A stretch of DNA of 64,000 bases, from contig NC_088347.1 of NCBI RefSeq assembly GCF_036884655.1, forward strand, positions 17,834,501 through 17,898,500. Direction: 5' to 3'. Of this stretch, positions 23,640 through 36,599 are shown one piece after another (the stretch's first letter is position 1; each line of letters begins with the position of its first letter). Both the position numbers and the translations under genes were made by a program. Origin of the DNA: Musa acuminata AAA Group (lineage: Eukaryota; Streptophyta; Magnoliopsida; Zingiberales; Musaceae). The notes below the pieces were generated by a model, which was given only the letters and a program-made list of their open reading frames with translations, ran no database searches and was not told the origin of the DNA.

Positions 23640-26600
23640 TTATTTTCAGAAAAAAATATCGCTTTCAAATCTCTTACATGACATACTTGATGTCAACCAC
23701 CTCACCGGTCTAAATTATATGGATTGGCTCCGCAACCTGAGAGTTATTCTCATGACGGAGAAAATCACGTACGTCCTTGATACAATGATACCTCTGCCCA
23801 AGGAAGGGGTAAGCGAAGATGAGATCACTCGCTACGTGAAGTACATAGATGACTCCACTCTTGCTCAATGTTACATATTTGGCTCCATGACTCTTGAGTT
23901 ACAGAGACAAGATGAAAAGATGAATATTAGATCCATTCTCCTGTATCTTCGTAAATTGTTTAAGGAATAGGGAATGACTCAGCAATATGAGATAAGTCTT
24001 TTCTTTGCCAGGATGATTGAGGGGACATTGGTTTAGAACCATGTCCTAAAGATGATTGAGTAGATAGAGAAACTCACAGGTCTAAGAATGGTCCTAAAGG
24101 ATGACCTGTGTGAGGATATTGTGCTTTAGTCCCTACCAGATTTCTTTTCTTAGTTCATAATGAATTTTAATATGAATAAGTTTGAAGTGACTCTCTCTAG
24201 GCTCCTCAATAATGAATTCAGTTCTCTATATTAGTGAGACTAGAAAGAAAAGGAAGACAGAAAAGTCCCTTAAGATGGGCAAGGGCAAAGACAAACTAGA
24301 TAAAGCAAAGGTTGCTAAGAAAGACCCGAAAAAAATAAAGGCCAATACTTCCACTATGGCAAAGATGAGCACTAGAAGAGGAACTGCAGAGAGTACCTTG
24401 TAGAGAGAGCAAAACAGAAGCTTTGAGATGCTTCAAGTACATTTATAATCAATCTCCATTTGTCATAATCTTATGATAACACGTGAGTATTGGATACTGG
24501 CAGTACTTATCACATCTATAATTTATTGCAGGTTTTAGTAAGAATTAGGAGATTGGCGAGAGGCGAGATGGACCTCAAGATAGGCAATGGAGCAAAATTT
24601 GCTACAGTAGCTATTGGTGAGGTCACCTACATCTGTCTGGTGGAGCTATTATTGCATTGGATGCATGCTATTTTATTCCTTCTATTATCAAAAATATTAT
24701 TTCTATTTTATTTTAACAGTTAATGGATACAAATTAGTTTTTTAGAATAATGGTTGTTCAATATTACTAGATGATAAGATCATCACGAAAGTAATATTAC
24801 ATAATGATTTAATTATGCTAGACACTACACATATTATGACTATAAGTGAGTCTAAGAGAAAATGAGATGAGGTGAACAGTACATATATGTGGCATTCTAG
24901 GCTATGTCATATCCATGAAGGAAGGATTCAAAAGTTGCTAAAGGATGGATATATAGATCCATTCGACTATGAGTCACATGTAACTTACAAGTGTTGTCTT
25001 TATGAAAAACTAACCAACTCTCTATTTAGTGAAACTAGAGAGAGAGCCACTAAGTTGTTGGAACTCATACATAGTGATGTATGTGGTCCCATGTCAACTC
25101 ATGTCATAGGTAGTTACTTCTATTTCATTATTTTTACTAATGATTTTTCAAGATATGGACATTTGTATTTGATGAAGTACAAGTCCGAAACCTTCAAGAA
25201 ATTTAGGGAGTATAAAAATGAAGTGGAGAAGAAACTGGAAAGAGTATTAAGACTATTCGATTAGATCGAGAAAGTGAGTACTTAAGTATATAGTTCACTC
25301 AATTCCTCAAGAACCATGGGATTCTGTCCCAATAGACACCTTCTTATATATCTTAGCTCAATGGTGTATCTGAGAGGAGGAATCACACAATGTTAGACAC
25401 GATACAATCCATGATAAGTTTTGTCGACCTACCCATCTCATTCAAGGGATACGCCCTAGAGATTGCAGCTTACCTTTTGAATAGAATTTCAACTAAGTCA
25501 GTAGTGTCTAGTCCATATAAGATATGAAAAAGAAAGAAGCCCGCTCTTAAGGTTGTTAAGATTTGAGGCTACCCTGTCTACATAAAAGATTCAACCCTGA
25601 CAAGTTGGAATCTAGGATGGAGCAGTACAAGTTCGTGGAATACCCCAAGTAAACTTGTGGGTATTATTTCTATCACCTAGATGACCAAAAGGTCTTTGTA
25701 GCCAAGAGAGCAGTATTCCTTGAGAAGAAACACATTATTGGTGGAGATAGTGGTAGCGTGATAAAGTTAAGGGCGGTTGGAGAACTTAGCTCAAGCACCA
25801 CTCCACTGCTCAAGTTTGTTCAAGTACCTAGCACATAGGTTCCGACTTTACGTAGGTTTGACAAAGTATCTCATCCTCCTAAGAGATATGTGAGATATAT
25901 TAGAGGAGAATATGTTGAGAATATTGATCATTAGATCTACGAAGAGGATATTACAAGTATAGATTCCAGGAAGTGACAAGAGACCATGAATTTTGAGATG
26001 GTTTTCATATACTTCAACAAGGTTTGGAACCTAGTTGATGCACTCAAGAGTATTATACCCATTAGTTGCAAGTGGATCTTTAAAAAAAAATCGGAATAGA
26101 TAAAAAGGTAGAGACATATAAAAAAAGGCTAGTGGCTAAGGGGTATTATCAAAGACAAAGTGTTGATTATGACAAAACATTCTCACCCGTAGCTATGCTA
26201 AAATTAATCCAAATTATATTGGCTATTTATAGTAAAATATGATTATGAGATCTGACATATGGATGTGAAAATTATATTCCTCAATGGTAACCTCGAGGAG
26301 GAGGTATATGTGATACTGCTAGTCATAAGTGCCCTATAAGCCAATCACGTGAGTGATGACACATGTGACATGATACACATTATTTTTTCTTATTATTTTT
26401 TGATATTTTTATCACTTTATATTGCTTATTACATATATGTATATATATTGTGATGTCCATGAATCTATGTAATGAGAATTGGATTATGATGAGATCATGA
26501 TAATAAGACTGATTTACCTTTAAACATAAACCCTAAATAATCATAGTCATAGGTTACTCGAAAAAGACATTGAGATAACCGGGCAGACTAATGTACTATA

Positions 26601-29000
26601 TACCCATCCATATGATGGAGGCAGTTGGTCTCATAACTGCTTGTATAGGGACATTGATGATACAGTACAAGTGCTCATTGGAGAATGAGTTCACTAATTG
26701 ATCCGCTCACGGAATACTAGATGGTTAATGATGCCTTATTATCAGACAGTGATTCCATAGTCCCGGTAGTGTATCTGGTCCTTAGACTTGAAACACCAAG
26801 GATGTCCTGTATGAGTACTCCACTCTTTGATACCAGACTTATAGGTTTAGAAGTTTCAAATTTATTATAATCGGTTATTGGGAGTGACAACCAACCTTAC
26901 GGGGGCTATTGAGTGTCGATAGAGGATCATACGCACTTGGTATTATGAGAGGAATATCTTGTGTATTCTTGCTTAGACAAATCCTTAGCTAAGGTCATTC
27001 GGATTAAGAGAAAAAGAGTTCTCTGGGAGAATCCGATTAGAGCGAGACTCGAGGAGAAATTATATGGGCCTAATAGTATCATGCCTAGTATATGATCTCT
27101 GAGATATTAGATGAATAAGGAGCTATAGGTACATGGTAACTAAGGATAGATAGGTCCAAAGGATTGGATTCCCCTGTATCATTTGGGGACTGCGGCATAG
27201 TGGTCTGGTACGTCCGTAGTCAATGAGTCGAGTGAATTATTATAAAGATAGTATAATTCACTTAGCCAGAAGGAGTTCTGATAGGTATGACTCATGACCA
27301 ACTCGATATTGGGCCTAGAGGGTCATATGCATATGGTAGGTATTGTGACCAGTAGATGTTTGGATATGAGATATCCCTTAGAGCCCTTATCTTATTGGAT
27401 ATCCAATAAGCCCCTGAATTATTGGATCTCATGAATGAGATCCAATAAGAGCTAATAAGATATTATTGGGTAGAGACTCACTAATCTAAGAGGCTTGGAT
27501 AATTAGATGGAGATTTGGTACCTAATAAGGCATGATCCATTAGGGTTAACTAGGGGGCCTTTATAAATAGGAGGGAACTAAAGGTCGATAGGTTGGGGCT
27601 TCTTGGTAGCCACATCATATTCTCCTCTCCCCTTCTCCTCCTCAAATAGTAGGCCTGGAGATTTAAGGTGCGTCGTTACAGCTTTGCTATGTGGATCACC
27701 GCTAGAGAGGAGAACGCTTGACCTCTTTCATCCACTCATACAGATTTGTAAGGATTCAGGGATATACGATCTCCCTAGGTAACACAACTATCTTTCTAAC
27801 AAGTAGTTTTTGATTTTACGGATTTCGTGTACCAATCTTCGCTCGATGATGAACACCTTTTGGGAAATTTAAGATTTTTGTTTTATGTTCTTCCGTTGTG
27901 CATATGATTTTGCCCCTAGATTTCCCTATAGATACAGCCTGAGAGATTTGTGTTATAAGATTTAATGAGATGATCATATCTTATAACTTTGTTAAGAACG
28001 AAGATGAGCCTTATGTGTATAAGAAGGTAAGTGGGAGCACTATCACATTCTTTGTGTTATATGGTGATGACATCGTGATCATTATGAATAATGTAGGAAT
28101 GCTCTTCATAGTAAATACTTGATTATCTAGATATTTCTCCATGAAAGACTTAGGGGAAGCATCATATATCTCGGGGATTCAGATTTATAGAGATAGATTC
28201 AAGAGGATGCTTAGCTTATCACAATCCAAGTATATAGATACTATTATCAAAAGGTTTGGCATAGAAAATTCTAAGATATGTCTCATACTGATAAGATATG
28301 AGATATCGCTTTCTAGAAGTATGTCCCCAAAGACTCTTGAAGAAAGGGCAAAAATTAATAGGATACCCTATGCCTCAACGATAGGGTCTATCATGTATGT
28401 CATGCTATATACTAGGACTGATATAGCGTATGCTCTAAGTGTCACAAACAGGTATCAGGCGGATCTAGACTTGGAGCACTAGAAAGCAGTAAAGTGTATC
28501 CTTAAATACTTGAGAAGGACTAAGGATCTTTTAATGGTATATGGAGGAAGTAGCCTCAAGGTTGAGGGCTACACAAACTCGAGATTCTAGTCTGATGTCA
28601 ATGATAGCAAGTCTAATTCAGGGTATGTGTTCACCCTGAATGGAGGAGCAGTATGTTGGAAGAGTTCCAAGCAAGGTACTATTGCTAACTCCACCACAGA
28701 AGCGGAGTACATTGCTACGGTAAAGGCAGCAAAGGAGAGAGTTTGGATAAAAAAAGTTTCTTATAGATTTGGTAGTCGTGCTGAGCAACGTGGAGTCGTT
28801 TCCCTTATATTGCGACAATAATGGGGTAATTGTTCAAGCAAAGAAACCCAGGTCTCATCAGAAGTCAAATCATGTTCTAAAGAGGTTTCACCTTATTAGA
28901 GAGATAGTTGCTCAAGGAGATGTAGTAGTGGAAAGAGTTTCATCCGAAAATAATATCACATATCTACTAACAAAGTCGTTGTCTCATATTGTCTTTTAGC
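23640..29000 (+). pseudogene. Element B copia gag-pol remnant
   Basis: Gag comes first (23660-24010: LTGLNYMDWLRNL). The protease active-site motif LDTGSTYH follows at about 24493. The pre-integrase and zinc region starts at 24872 (MWHSRLCHIHEGR). The integrase core follows from about 25060 (LIHSDVCGP, TNDFSRYGH, later a broken DRESEYL). Reverse transcriptase runs 26010-26316 (CKWIFKKK, RLVAKGY, MDVKIIFLNGNLEEEVY) and resumes after a solo LTR at 27936, with a YGDD catalytic motif at 28060-28071 and SMKDLGEA at 28137. RNase H covers about 28560-28830 (TTEAEYIA). Stops and frameshifts occur throughout. The domain order integrase before reverse transcriptase defines Ty1/copia. Without the 26317-27930 insertion the coding order is complete. 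Confidence 0.88.
26317..27930 (+). mobile_element. B-family solo LTR inside B reverse transcriptase
   Basis: 1614 bp from TGCTAGTCATAAG to TTTCCCTATA, with a perfect GATAC duplication (26312-26316 and 27931-27935). Excision in silico rejoins VYVIQPE-like reverse transcriptase sequence. It is the longest B-type LTR here because of additional AT-rich text at 27400-27560. Confidence 0.93.
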
Positions 29001-29060
29001 ATCATAGGAGTCTGATAGGGATTAGACAGTAGGTGATTGACTTTAGGTCAAGTGAGAGAT

Positions 29061-30007
29061 TGCTAGTCATAGGTGTCCTATAAGTCAATCACGTGAGTGA
29101 TTGCACGTGTTACATGATATGCATTCTTTTTGCTTATTATTATTCTAGAATTTTATCACTTTATATTACTTAATGCATAAGTATATTATGATGTCCATGG
29201 ATTTATGAAATGAGAATTGGATTGTGACGAGATTACGATAATGTGACCGATTTACCTCTAAACTAGACCCTAAATAATCCTGGTAATAGAATACTCAAGA
29301 GAGATATCAAGATAATTGGATAAACTGATGTGTTGTATACCCATTCATATGTTGGAGGCGGTTAATCTTGTAGTTGCTCATGTGGGAAAACTAAGGTTAT
29401 AGTGTAAGTGGTCATTGGAGAATAAGTTCACTGATTGATCCGATCATGGAATGCTAGATGATTAATGATACCTCATTATCAGACAACAATTTTGTCATCT
29501 CAATGGTGTACTTGGTCCTTAGACTTGAGACACCAAGGATGTCTTGTATGAGTACTCCACTCTTTCATACCAGACTTATAGGCTTAGAAATTTCAGATCT
29601 AGTACAGCCGATCATCGAGAGAAATAAACAACCTTACGAGAGCTATTGAGTGTTGATAAAGGATTATCTGCTCTCGATATTATGAGAGAAATATTTCATG
29701 TGTTCTTTCTTAGACAAATCCTTAGCCAAGGTCAATTGAGAGAGAAAGAGTTCTCCAAGAGAATCCGATTAAAGCAAGACTCGATGAGAAATCATATGGG
29801 TCTGACAACACCATACCTGGTATATAGTCTCTAGGATATTATGTGGATGAGGGATTATAGGTACATGATAATTGAGGATAGATAAGTCCAAAGTATTTGA
29901 TTCCCTTATATCATTTGGGGACTATGATGTAGTAACCTAATACATCTGTAGTTGATAAATTGAGTGAATTATTATGAAGATAATAATTTACTAAGCTAGA
30001 AGGAATT
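29061..30007 (+). mobile_element. 3' LTR of element B, first part
   Basis: Starts TGCTAGTCATAGG right after a purine-rich AGTGAGAGAT that probably served as polypurine tract. It is cut at 30007 by element C (target GAATT) and resumes at 44367 (ATGATATGTATGACTCACG, matching the family) until similarity fades near 44625. Confidence 0.85.
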
Positions 30008-30381
30008 TGATAAGACCCTAAAGTCTTATCGTAAAATGCTCTGATACCAAATGATAGAACCCTAAGGTTTTATTATAAAAGAAATGGAAGAAAAGGGGAT
30101 GATCACTTCGAGGGGATCGACCTCCTTGATTGCTTCGACGGGATTATCCTCCTAGGGTTTGGTCCACAGACTAGAATAATATTTCTTTCATTGATTGGTT
30201 CATTGATTGATCGATTGAAAGAAAGGGTTACATCACTATTTATAGAGTTCCACCTAAAGTCCATTATGACTTGTACTCTTAATAATAAATAAATATTAAA
30301 TAAACTTCTACCCGACTCTAATTGAACTAAACAGACTCAATAAATATTATTCAAAGCTCATAAAATAAAAAAATCCTAACA
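30008..30381 (-). mobile_element. Element C 3' LTR (left copy)
   Basis: 374 bp, TGATAAGACCC to TCCTAACA on the plus strand. At its left edge it contains the LTR end, then CTCTGATACCA (30039-30049), then a second LTR-end-like TGATAGAACCCTAAGG. The junction between LTR and primer-binding site is thus duplicated within the LTR. The right copy has the same arrangement. Confidence 0.83.
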
Positions 30382-30449
30382 ATTCCTCCCTCTTCAAATC
30401 AGCCTTATCCTCAAGGCCGAGTAGCATTAAACACGGGAGCTTCTCTTTC

Positions 30450-31560
30450 AGCACTTCAACTATAGGCTATCTGTAACGCATCACAACCCGTTGATCAAGT
30501 AAGTATGGTCTCCATTTTTTGATAGTGTAAGCAATATGTTTGTCTTTTAGTGTAGTAAGTATTGCAAGAAACTCCTGGCCCTATATAATCAATTTTATCT
30601 TTGAACATTTAATATCATAAGTTAAAATACATCCATCAACGATCTTTACTTTGAATTTGTCACAGCCTTCAATGTGATAGGCCAATTGGTCAACAGTCTT
30701 AGAGTCCATAAATTAGTTAATACTACCAGTATCAATCAAAACTATAATATACTTATGTTCTAGAGTTCCACCAACTTCCATAGTTTGCGGGTTAGAGTAG
30801 CCGGCTAATGTATGCATTGTATGTATGGTAGGTCAAACATCTTAATTAGAATTTATATCTTTATTATTAGAGTTCACATTCTTAGCTTTCGGTTCCTCTC
30901 CAATTGGTTCAATCATCAGAAGTTGCCCTTTTTTACATCGGTGCTCCATACTCCACTTTTCATCATAGTACAAATCCCTTACTGATCTTTCCTTGCTAAT
31001 TTTTTTCTCATGTAAATGTGCGAATGAGATTGCCGCTATCATAGTGCGGGGTTGATGAGCCTTAACTTCACATCGAATCTCTAGAATAAGTCATTCAATA
31101 AATATACCCATAAGTTATCGTTCCGACCAATCTCTAGCTTGATTTGATAATCTTTCAAACCTACTATGATATTTTAACACTGTAAAAGTCTGATGAATTA
31201 TGGCGAGCTGGCCATCAATATTCTCATATTTGGATGGGCTAAAGCGAACAAGAAGCCCTCTTTTAAACTGCTCCCACGAATGAACTCCGTGGCAAGTTTC
31301 ATACCAATCGTACCATTGGATTGCATCTCCATGGAGCTGGATTGAGGCCACTTCTACCTTGGATTCTTCTGGGATTCTATGAAAATGGAAAAAAATTTCT
31401 GCCCTAGAGATCCAACTGGTCGGATCTCCATCTTCCCATCTCGAAAATTTCACCTTCTTATGTGAGTAGTTTATGTCACAATCTTGGGGCCCTTTTCCTA
31501 TATTTCCATATTTGTGCAACATAGAACTTGAACCCCCATTTTGTTGAAATTTGTTAAAGC
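30450..31560 (-). pseudogene. Element C gag-protease remnant fused to pol scraps
   Basis: Read right to left: gag core at 31115-31522 (SRWEDGDPTSWISRAE, VASIQLHGDAIQWYDW, WEQFKRGLLVRF) typical of gypsy gag. Then a degraded knuckle region at about 30842-31042 (DLYYDEKWSMEHRCKKG; cysteines mostly lost). Then a protease motif VLIDTGSIN near 30745-30720. After it the frame reads into AYTIKKWRPYLLDQ, which resembles RNase H of chromoviruses, then LGLEDKADLKREEL, like the tail after the chromodomain, just before the polypurine tract. This implies two internal deletions removing some 3-4 kb of pol. In-frame stops are present. Confidence 0.75.
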
Positions 31561-31923
31561 TCTCTAATAGGCTCTTTTTGAAATCATTAAGTGTTTCTTG
31601 CAGTCGATTATCATTTCCAATGCTTCCATTTGTACCTTTACTGAGTTATCGGTGGTCATTGCATAAGACTGTAAATCTGTAATCTCAACTCCTGTTTTTG
31701 ATGTCAATCAAGGGCATCAACACTGTTGATGCGAAGTTGTCGAGGAAGTGGATGCTGAGGGTAGTGTTGCGGTCCCTGCGTTGGAGGAAGAGTTGCTACC
31801 CTGTTTCCGTTGCTGCATGTGGTGAGAGCATCGGGGCTGGAAGGCGATTACGTCGATGTGGCTGCAGCTGTTGTGACCGAAGGGTTGATCGCCGAGCAGC
31901 GGGGTTGAGGCTGCGGTGATGGC

Positions 31924-33546
31924 TGTTGAATCTTGGATTTTGATGATGAAGTCAATTGTCATTTGTTGTCTAACCTATATGTTGAGATAAGTGTGCAGGA
32001 TTAACTACGATGAAAGTAATACGTGCAGCAGGAGTTGCGCTGGAGTCATGACAATGATCACGTTGGGAGTTCGAGAGCTCGACAGAAGTTCGGACTATCG
32101 TCGGAGGTTCTACGGGAACAAATCCGAGAAGTCCATAAGCTTGCCAAAGAAGCTCGTCGGAACTCGCCAAGTGTATCGTCGCAAGTCCAGGAGTTTGCCA
32201 GAAGTCCGCAGGAGAATCATCGAGGGTTCATCGGATGATCGACAAAAGTTCGCCGGAAGATGCAATTGACGCACCGGAGCAAGCTGCAGAAATTGTCTTA
32301 GGATTTATCGTAGTTAGCACAATGATTAAGTTGGTAATGGGAGGTGATCCCATTGGCTTAATCTTGGGGCAATTGGGCCCCTGAAAGACCCAATTTGGAC
32401 CGAATAGATCTACCCATTCGGACCCTGATTACTATAGGAGGTGCAATCGCCCAAGCCAGGAGGTGCAACCGCCTGGGCTAAGTCTCCCAAGGAGACTGGG
32501 CGGTGCAACCGCCTGGGCTCAGTCTCCAAGTGAGATTGGGCGGTGCAACTTCTCCTGACAGGAGGTAGCACCGCTTGAGCTCGGTCTTCGAGCTCTGGCA
32601 GGCGGTGCAACCGTCCCAATCAGGAGGTGCAACCGCTTGAGCTCGGTCTTCGAGCTCTGGCAGAGAGGTGCAACCGCCTGATCCCGGAATTCCAGGAATT
32701 GACAGTTTTGAGCTCCAAATTTGAACTGGGTTGGGGCCTATAAATACCCCACCCATTCAGCACTGAAAGGTGCAACTAACACTCGAAATCTTGACATCTT
32801 TCTGTGATTCTTAGAGCTCAAAATTGTTGTAAAGGCCAAAAGTTCTCCTCCCCCTGTTCTTCAAGTTTTGAGTTGTAAAGAGAGGAGAGAAAATTTCTGT
32901 AAGGGTTGTCTCCTAAGCCCGTCAAAAGGAGTGAAACTGTAAAAGGGTGGTTGGCCTTCGCCTATTGAAGAAAGGCCTCTAGTTGACGTCGGTGACCTCG
33001 TCGGTGGAGGAAGCCAAAAGTGGAGTAGGTCAAGATTGATCGAACCACTCTAAATCTCGGTTTGCATTTACTTTGAGTATATTATCTTTACTGCAAACCT
33101 CCTCTGAAGCTTACTGCCTTCTGTGCTTTTACGATCGGGTTTCAAGCCTTTTACTTTCCGAATCAGTGTTTAGACGTAAATCTGCTTTTTCGTACGAACA
33201 TCATATTGCAGATTGCGTTTACGTTTTGAGCTTTACCATAACTGCAAACTGCCTTCATACTCTTGCTTAAACTGCATCTTGCCTAATCAAGTGATTTACA
33301 AATCAGCACTTAGATGTAAATCAGTTTCTTCGTACGAACGTCGGATTTCAGCTTGCGCCTATATTCTGGTTTTCATCATAGCTGCAAACTCCCTGCATAG
33401 ATTAACTTTAATATCATCTTGCTTAGAATCGGATTTTACACAGAAATCATTTTCATCGTTCGAACGCAGCTTTCGAATTTAATCGTAGAAAGTTTTCCAC
33501 TGCACTAATTCACCCCCCCCCTCTCTTAGTACTCTCGATCCTAACA
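31924..33546 (+). mobile_element. A-family solo LTR inside element C
   Basis: 1623 bp, TGTTGAATCTTGG to CTCTCGATCCTAACA, with a perfect ATGGC duplication (31919-31923 and 33547-33551). It shares the GGTTGCACC-type palindrome subfamily with 9951-12405 (module array at 32440-32690). It sits in the long leader of element C. Confidence 0.92.
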
Positions 33547-35709
33547 ATGGCAAACTACGGTGATGGCAACCTATGGCTATGGCAGAAGATGCTAAGGAAG
33601 GGGGAGGCAACGTTGAAGCAGTCAGGGTTGAGAAGAGGAATCGGTGGTGTGTGCACTGCTAGGGTTGAGGTAGGGCAGCGTACTTACCGCGGTTGCTGCG
33701 TGCACTGCTAGAGGGCGACTGCTGCAGAACGAGGGGTTGGTCGTTGGCCGGGAGCAGTGGCGATAGTGGTTGCTGGTCGGGAACTACGATGATCGGTGGC
33801 TGCGGTAGAAAATGCAAAGTTGCTATGTTGTGGTCGCACCGAGGAGGGGAGGTCGAGCGGCTACAACTGCGACGGTTGTGACCCAAGGGAAGGTAGTGAC
33901 GGTGGTGCGACTGGGGGCAGCACCACCAAGGGCTCGCCACCGCGGTAGCTGCGACAGTGCGAATGAGAGGCAATGATGCTTATTGCAGTCACTGCATGGA
34001 GGGATCACTATTGATGAGGGTGGGAGGTAGCGATGGTGGTGTGGCTAGGGGCAGCGCCACTACAGTGGCTATGACGACGCGAATGGAAGGCAGTGTTGCT
34101 CTGTCTGTGTCACAAGGTTGAAGGAGGCACTAGTGACGTTGAGGGATCACGTGCAGTTGAGGAAATGATGGTGGCTGCGACAGTCGTTGTTGCCTTGTTT
34201 TGATCGCCGCAAGAATGGATGATCGAGCGACTGTGGCTATGACCCAAGGGGGAACAGCGATGGTAGTGCGGTTGGGGCAGCATCGCTGACGGTAAAAGCG
34301 ACGAGGTGGTGGTCCGCTGGCTATGAAGTAGCGGTCGTGGCCCTTCTCTCTTGTTCAGGGTGGAGCAGCAAGGAGGGAAGGCTGCTGGCCGAGGAGCAAT
34401 GACGATGGTGGTCGCCGACCAAAATGCAGCAGCTGTGGTGGGGCTGGCGGAAAGCAGGGGAGGCAGTGGCCCCTTTCGACCAAATGGGCTTCAGAGGGGA
34501 GAAGATGTGGTTGTGACGATTACGGCACAATGAGGAGGGGAGGTTGCTGGTTAGGGAGTAGCGACGGTGGTGGTCCAGTGGCTGAGAAGCAGTGGTGACG
34601 GTGGAGAAGGAGGAGTCAACGGTGTCACGATTAGGAACAAGGGCAACCGGTGAGTTGCCCTGTTTCTATCACTGCGAATGCAGAGCAAGGGGGACCAGTG
34701 GCTGGGAGGCGAGCAACGGTCATCACACGGTGGCTGGCAGTAGTGGTGGCTCGACAACAAAGGAGGGGGGTGGCGTTGAAGTGACCGAGAAGTAGTGGCA
34801 GTGGTGGAGGCAACCCGCACCTACAGCAGTAGAGGGATCGGCAACTGCTCTGTTTATATCACACCACAGAAACAGCGACACCGACGGATAGCGCGGTCGA
34901 AGCTACAACCAAGGGGAGGCAACCTCCCCTCCTCATTATGTCGTAACCGCCACAACCACATCTTCTCCCCTCTAAAGCCCATCTGGTTGAAAGGGGCCCC
35001 TGCCTCCCCTGCTTTCGTCCAGCCCAATCGTAGCCGCTGCATTTCGGCCAGCGATCACCGTCGTTGTTGCTCGCCGGCCAGCAGTTGTCCCTCCTTGCTA
35101 CTCCACCCTAAACGAGCGAGAAGGGCCATGGTCGCTACTTCATAGCCAGCAAACCACCCCCTCATCGCTTCTGCCATCAGCGGCGTTGCCCCAACCGAGC
35201 TACCATCGCTGCCACCCCTTGGGTCGTAGCTATAGTCACTTGACCATTCGTTCTCGTGATGATCAAAATAAGGCAACCACAACCGCCGTAGCCACCACTA
35301 TTTCCTCAACCACATGTGATCCCTTAACGTCACTAGTGCCTCCTTCTGCAGTGCGACAGAGATAGAGCAATATTGCCTTCCATTTGCGTCGTCGTAGCCA
35401 CCGTAGCGGTGCTGCCCCCAGCAACACCACCATCAATGCCTCCCAGCCCTGCGACAGAGATAGAGCAACGCTGCCTTCCATTCGCATTGTCGCAGCCACC
35501 GTAGCGGCGCTGCCCCCAGCAACACCACCATCGTTGCCTCCCAGTCCTTAGTAGCAGTGATCCCTCCACGTAGCAACCGCAACAAGCATCGTTGCCTCCC
35601 ATCTGCACAGTCACAGCTACCGCGGTGGTGAGCCCTTGGCGTTCTTGCTACAGTGAGCTATAAAAAAAAAAAAATTGTGTGAGGAAGGGTGAAGTCGGCA
35701 GCCACGAAT
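33547..35709. other. Element C leader, low-complexity GGT/GTG-rich DNA
   Basis: Long open stretches on both strands reflect biased composition (Gly, Val, Ala, Arg or Pro, Ser, His strings), not genes. It contains the large inverted repeat listed separately and a poly(A) run near 35660. By position it is the untranslated leader of element C in minus orientation. Confidence 0.6.
33925..35645. repeat. Large inverted repeat in the element C leader
   Basis: The left arm, about 33925-34545, is found again as its reverse complement in the right arm, about 34918-35645, with a loop near 370 bp. Examples: GAGGGGAGAAGATGTGGTTG near 34492 against CAACCACATCTTCTCCCCTC near 34953; and GAGGCACTAGTGACGTTGAG near 34124 against CTTAACGTCACTAGTGCCTC (one mismatch) near 35322. 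The right arm has an extra internal tandem copy of about 115 bp (35360-35590). Arms look roughly 85-90 percent alike by eye. Confidence 0.85.
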
Positions 35710-36355
35710 TGTCATGAACGATCGTCGTGCACCCGTAACAACTTCATTCAACGAACCGTTTGTTGCTCTAATCTATATGTACAGTTGCTTGGCAGTATGT
35801 TTTGGCTTAGTTTTTAGTCTTTTTGCTTGTAAAAATATAAGTTCGAATAAATTACAATACTATAGTGTGATCGCTTATCGAACTGAGCAAAACAGCCCTA
35901 AAACAGCTTCGTTTTCACGTGCCATGGGCTGATTTCTACAACTGCTACACACGAAACTCCAACCATCTCAGCTCCCTAGAACCACCCGGGTGGCATAAGG
36001 CTGGATGGGGCTTTGGTGAGCAGCTATTTGTGGACTTGCAGCTGTTTGTTCAACCTTCTAAAGTCCTTGTTTTCCCCCTCTCCCTCTTTTCTCTTATGCA
36101 CGCAAGGTGCTCGCTGAATTGCTTGTGAAGCTTCTCCTTTTCGTGAGACATCGGGACTTGTCTGTCGCTCATTCTTCGAACTAATCAACTTTCTTTTTTA
36201 CAGGTCCTTCGAGACTTGCGAGAGGTTGCAAGTGGGCTGATCTTTGTGGACGCAAATCGCAAGGGTGAAGCGCGACTTAGGCAACGCAAGCTAAGTTCGC
36301 ATCTTTGCCGCAAGGGTGCCTCACACCTTAGGCAATTTCAGCTAAGGCCATGACA
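35710..36355 (+). mobile_element. Element D 5' LTR
   Basis: 646 bp, TGTCATGAACGATCG to GGCCATGACA. It differs from the 3' LTR at roughly one base in ten by eye, lacks the 72-bp insertion and one of the tandem 50-bp units found there, and has an 11-bp repeat (AACAGCCCTAA region) of its own. Confidence 0.88.
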
Positions 36356-36599
36356 TTATGGTATCAGAGTGGGCAAGCACTTCGAATGAGCAGCGAAGGA
36401 ACTTCGTAACTTCACCATGCCAAAGCATCGTGGCGAATCAAGCAAGATGGGGAAAGCCGGACTCTTGCCCCAAGCAACCGCAGGTGGGCTGCAAGTGCAT
36501 ACTCGCTCTCATGCTGTTGGAGTCGCTCAAGAGGAGCATAGCAGCGAACATGATAAGCGAGAAGTTGGCTATTCTCCGTAAGCGGAGGAAGCGTAATCT

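Noticed and set aside
33659..35614. Many long frames rich in Gly/Val/Trp or Ser/Pro/His
   Set aside because: Biased GGT/CCA-rich leader DNA with an inverted repeat. No known domain, and frames occur on both strands.
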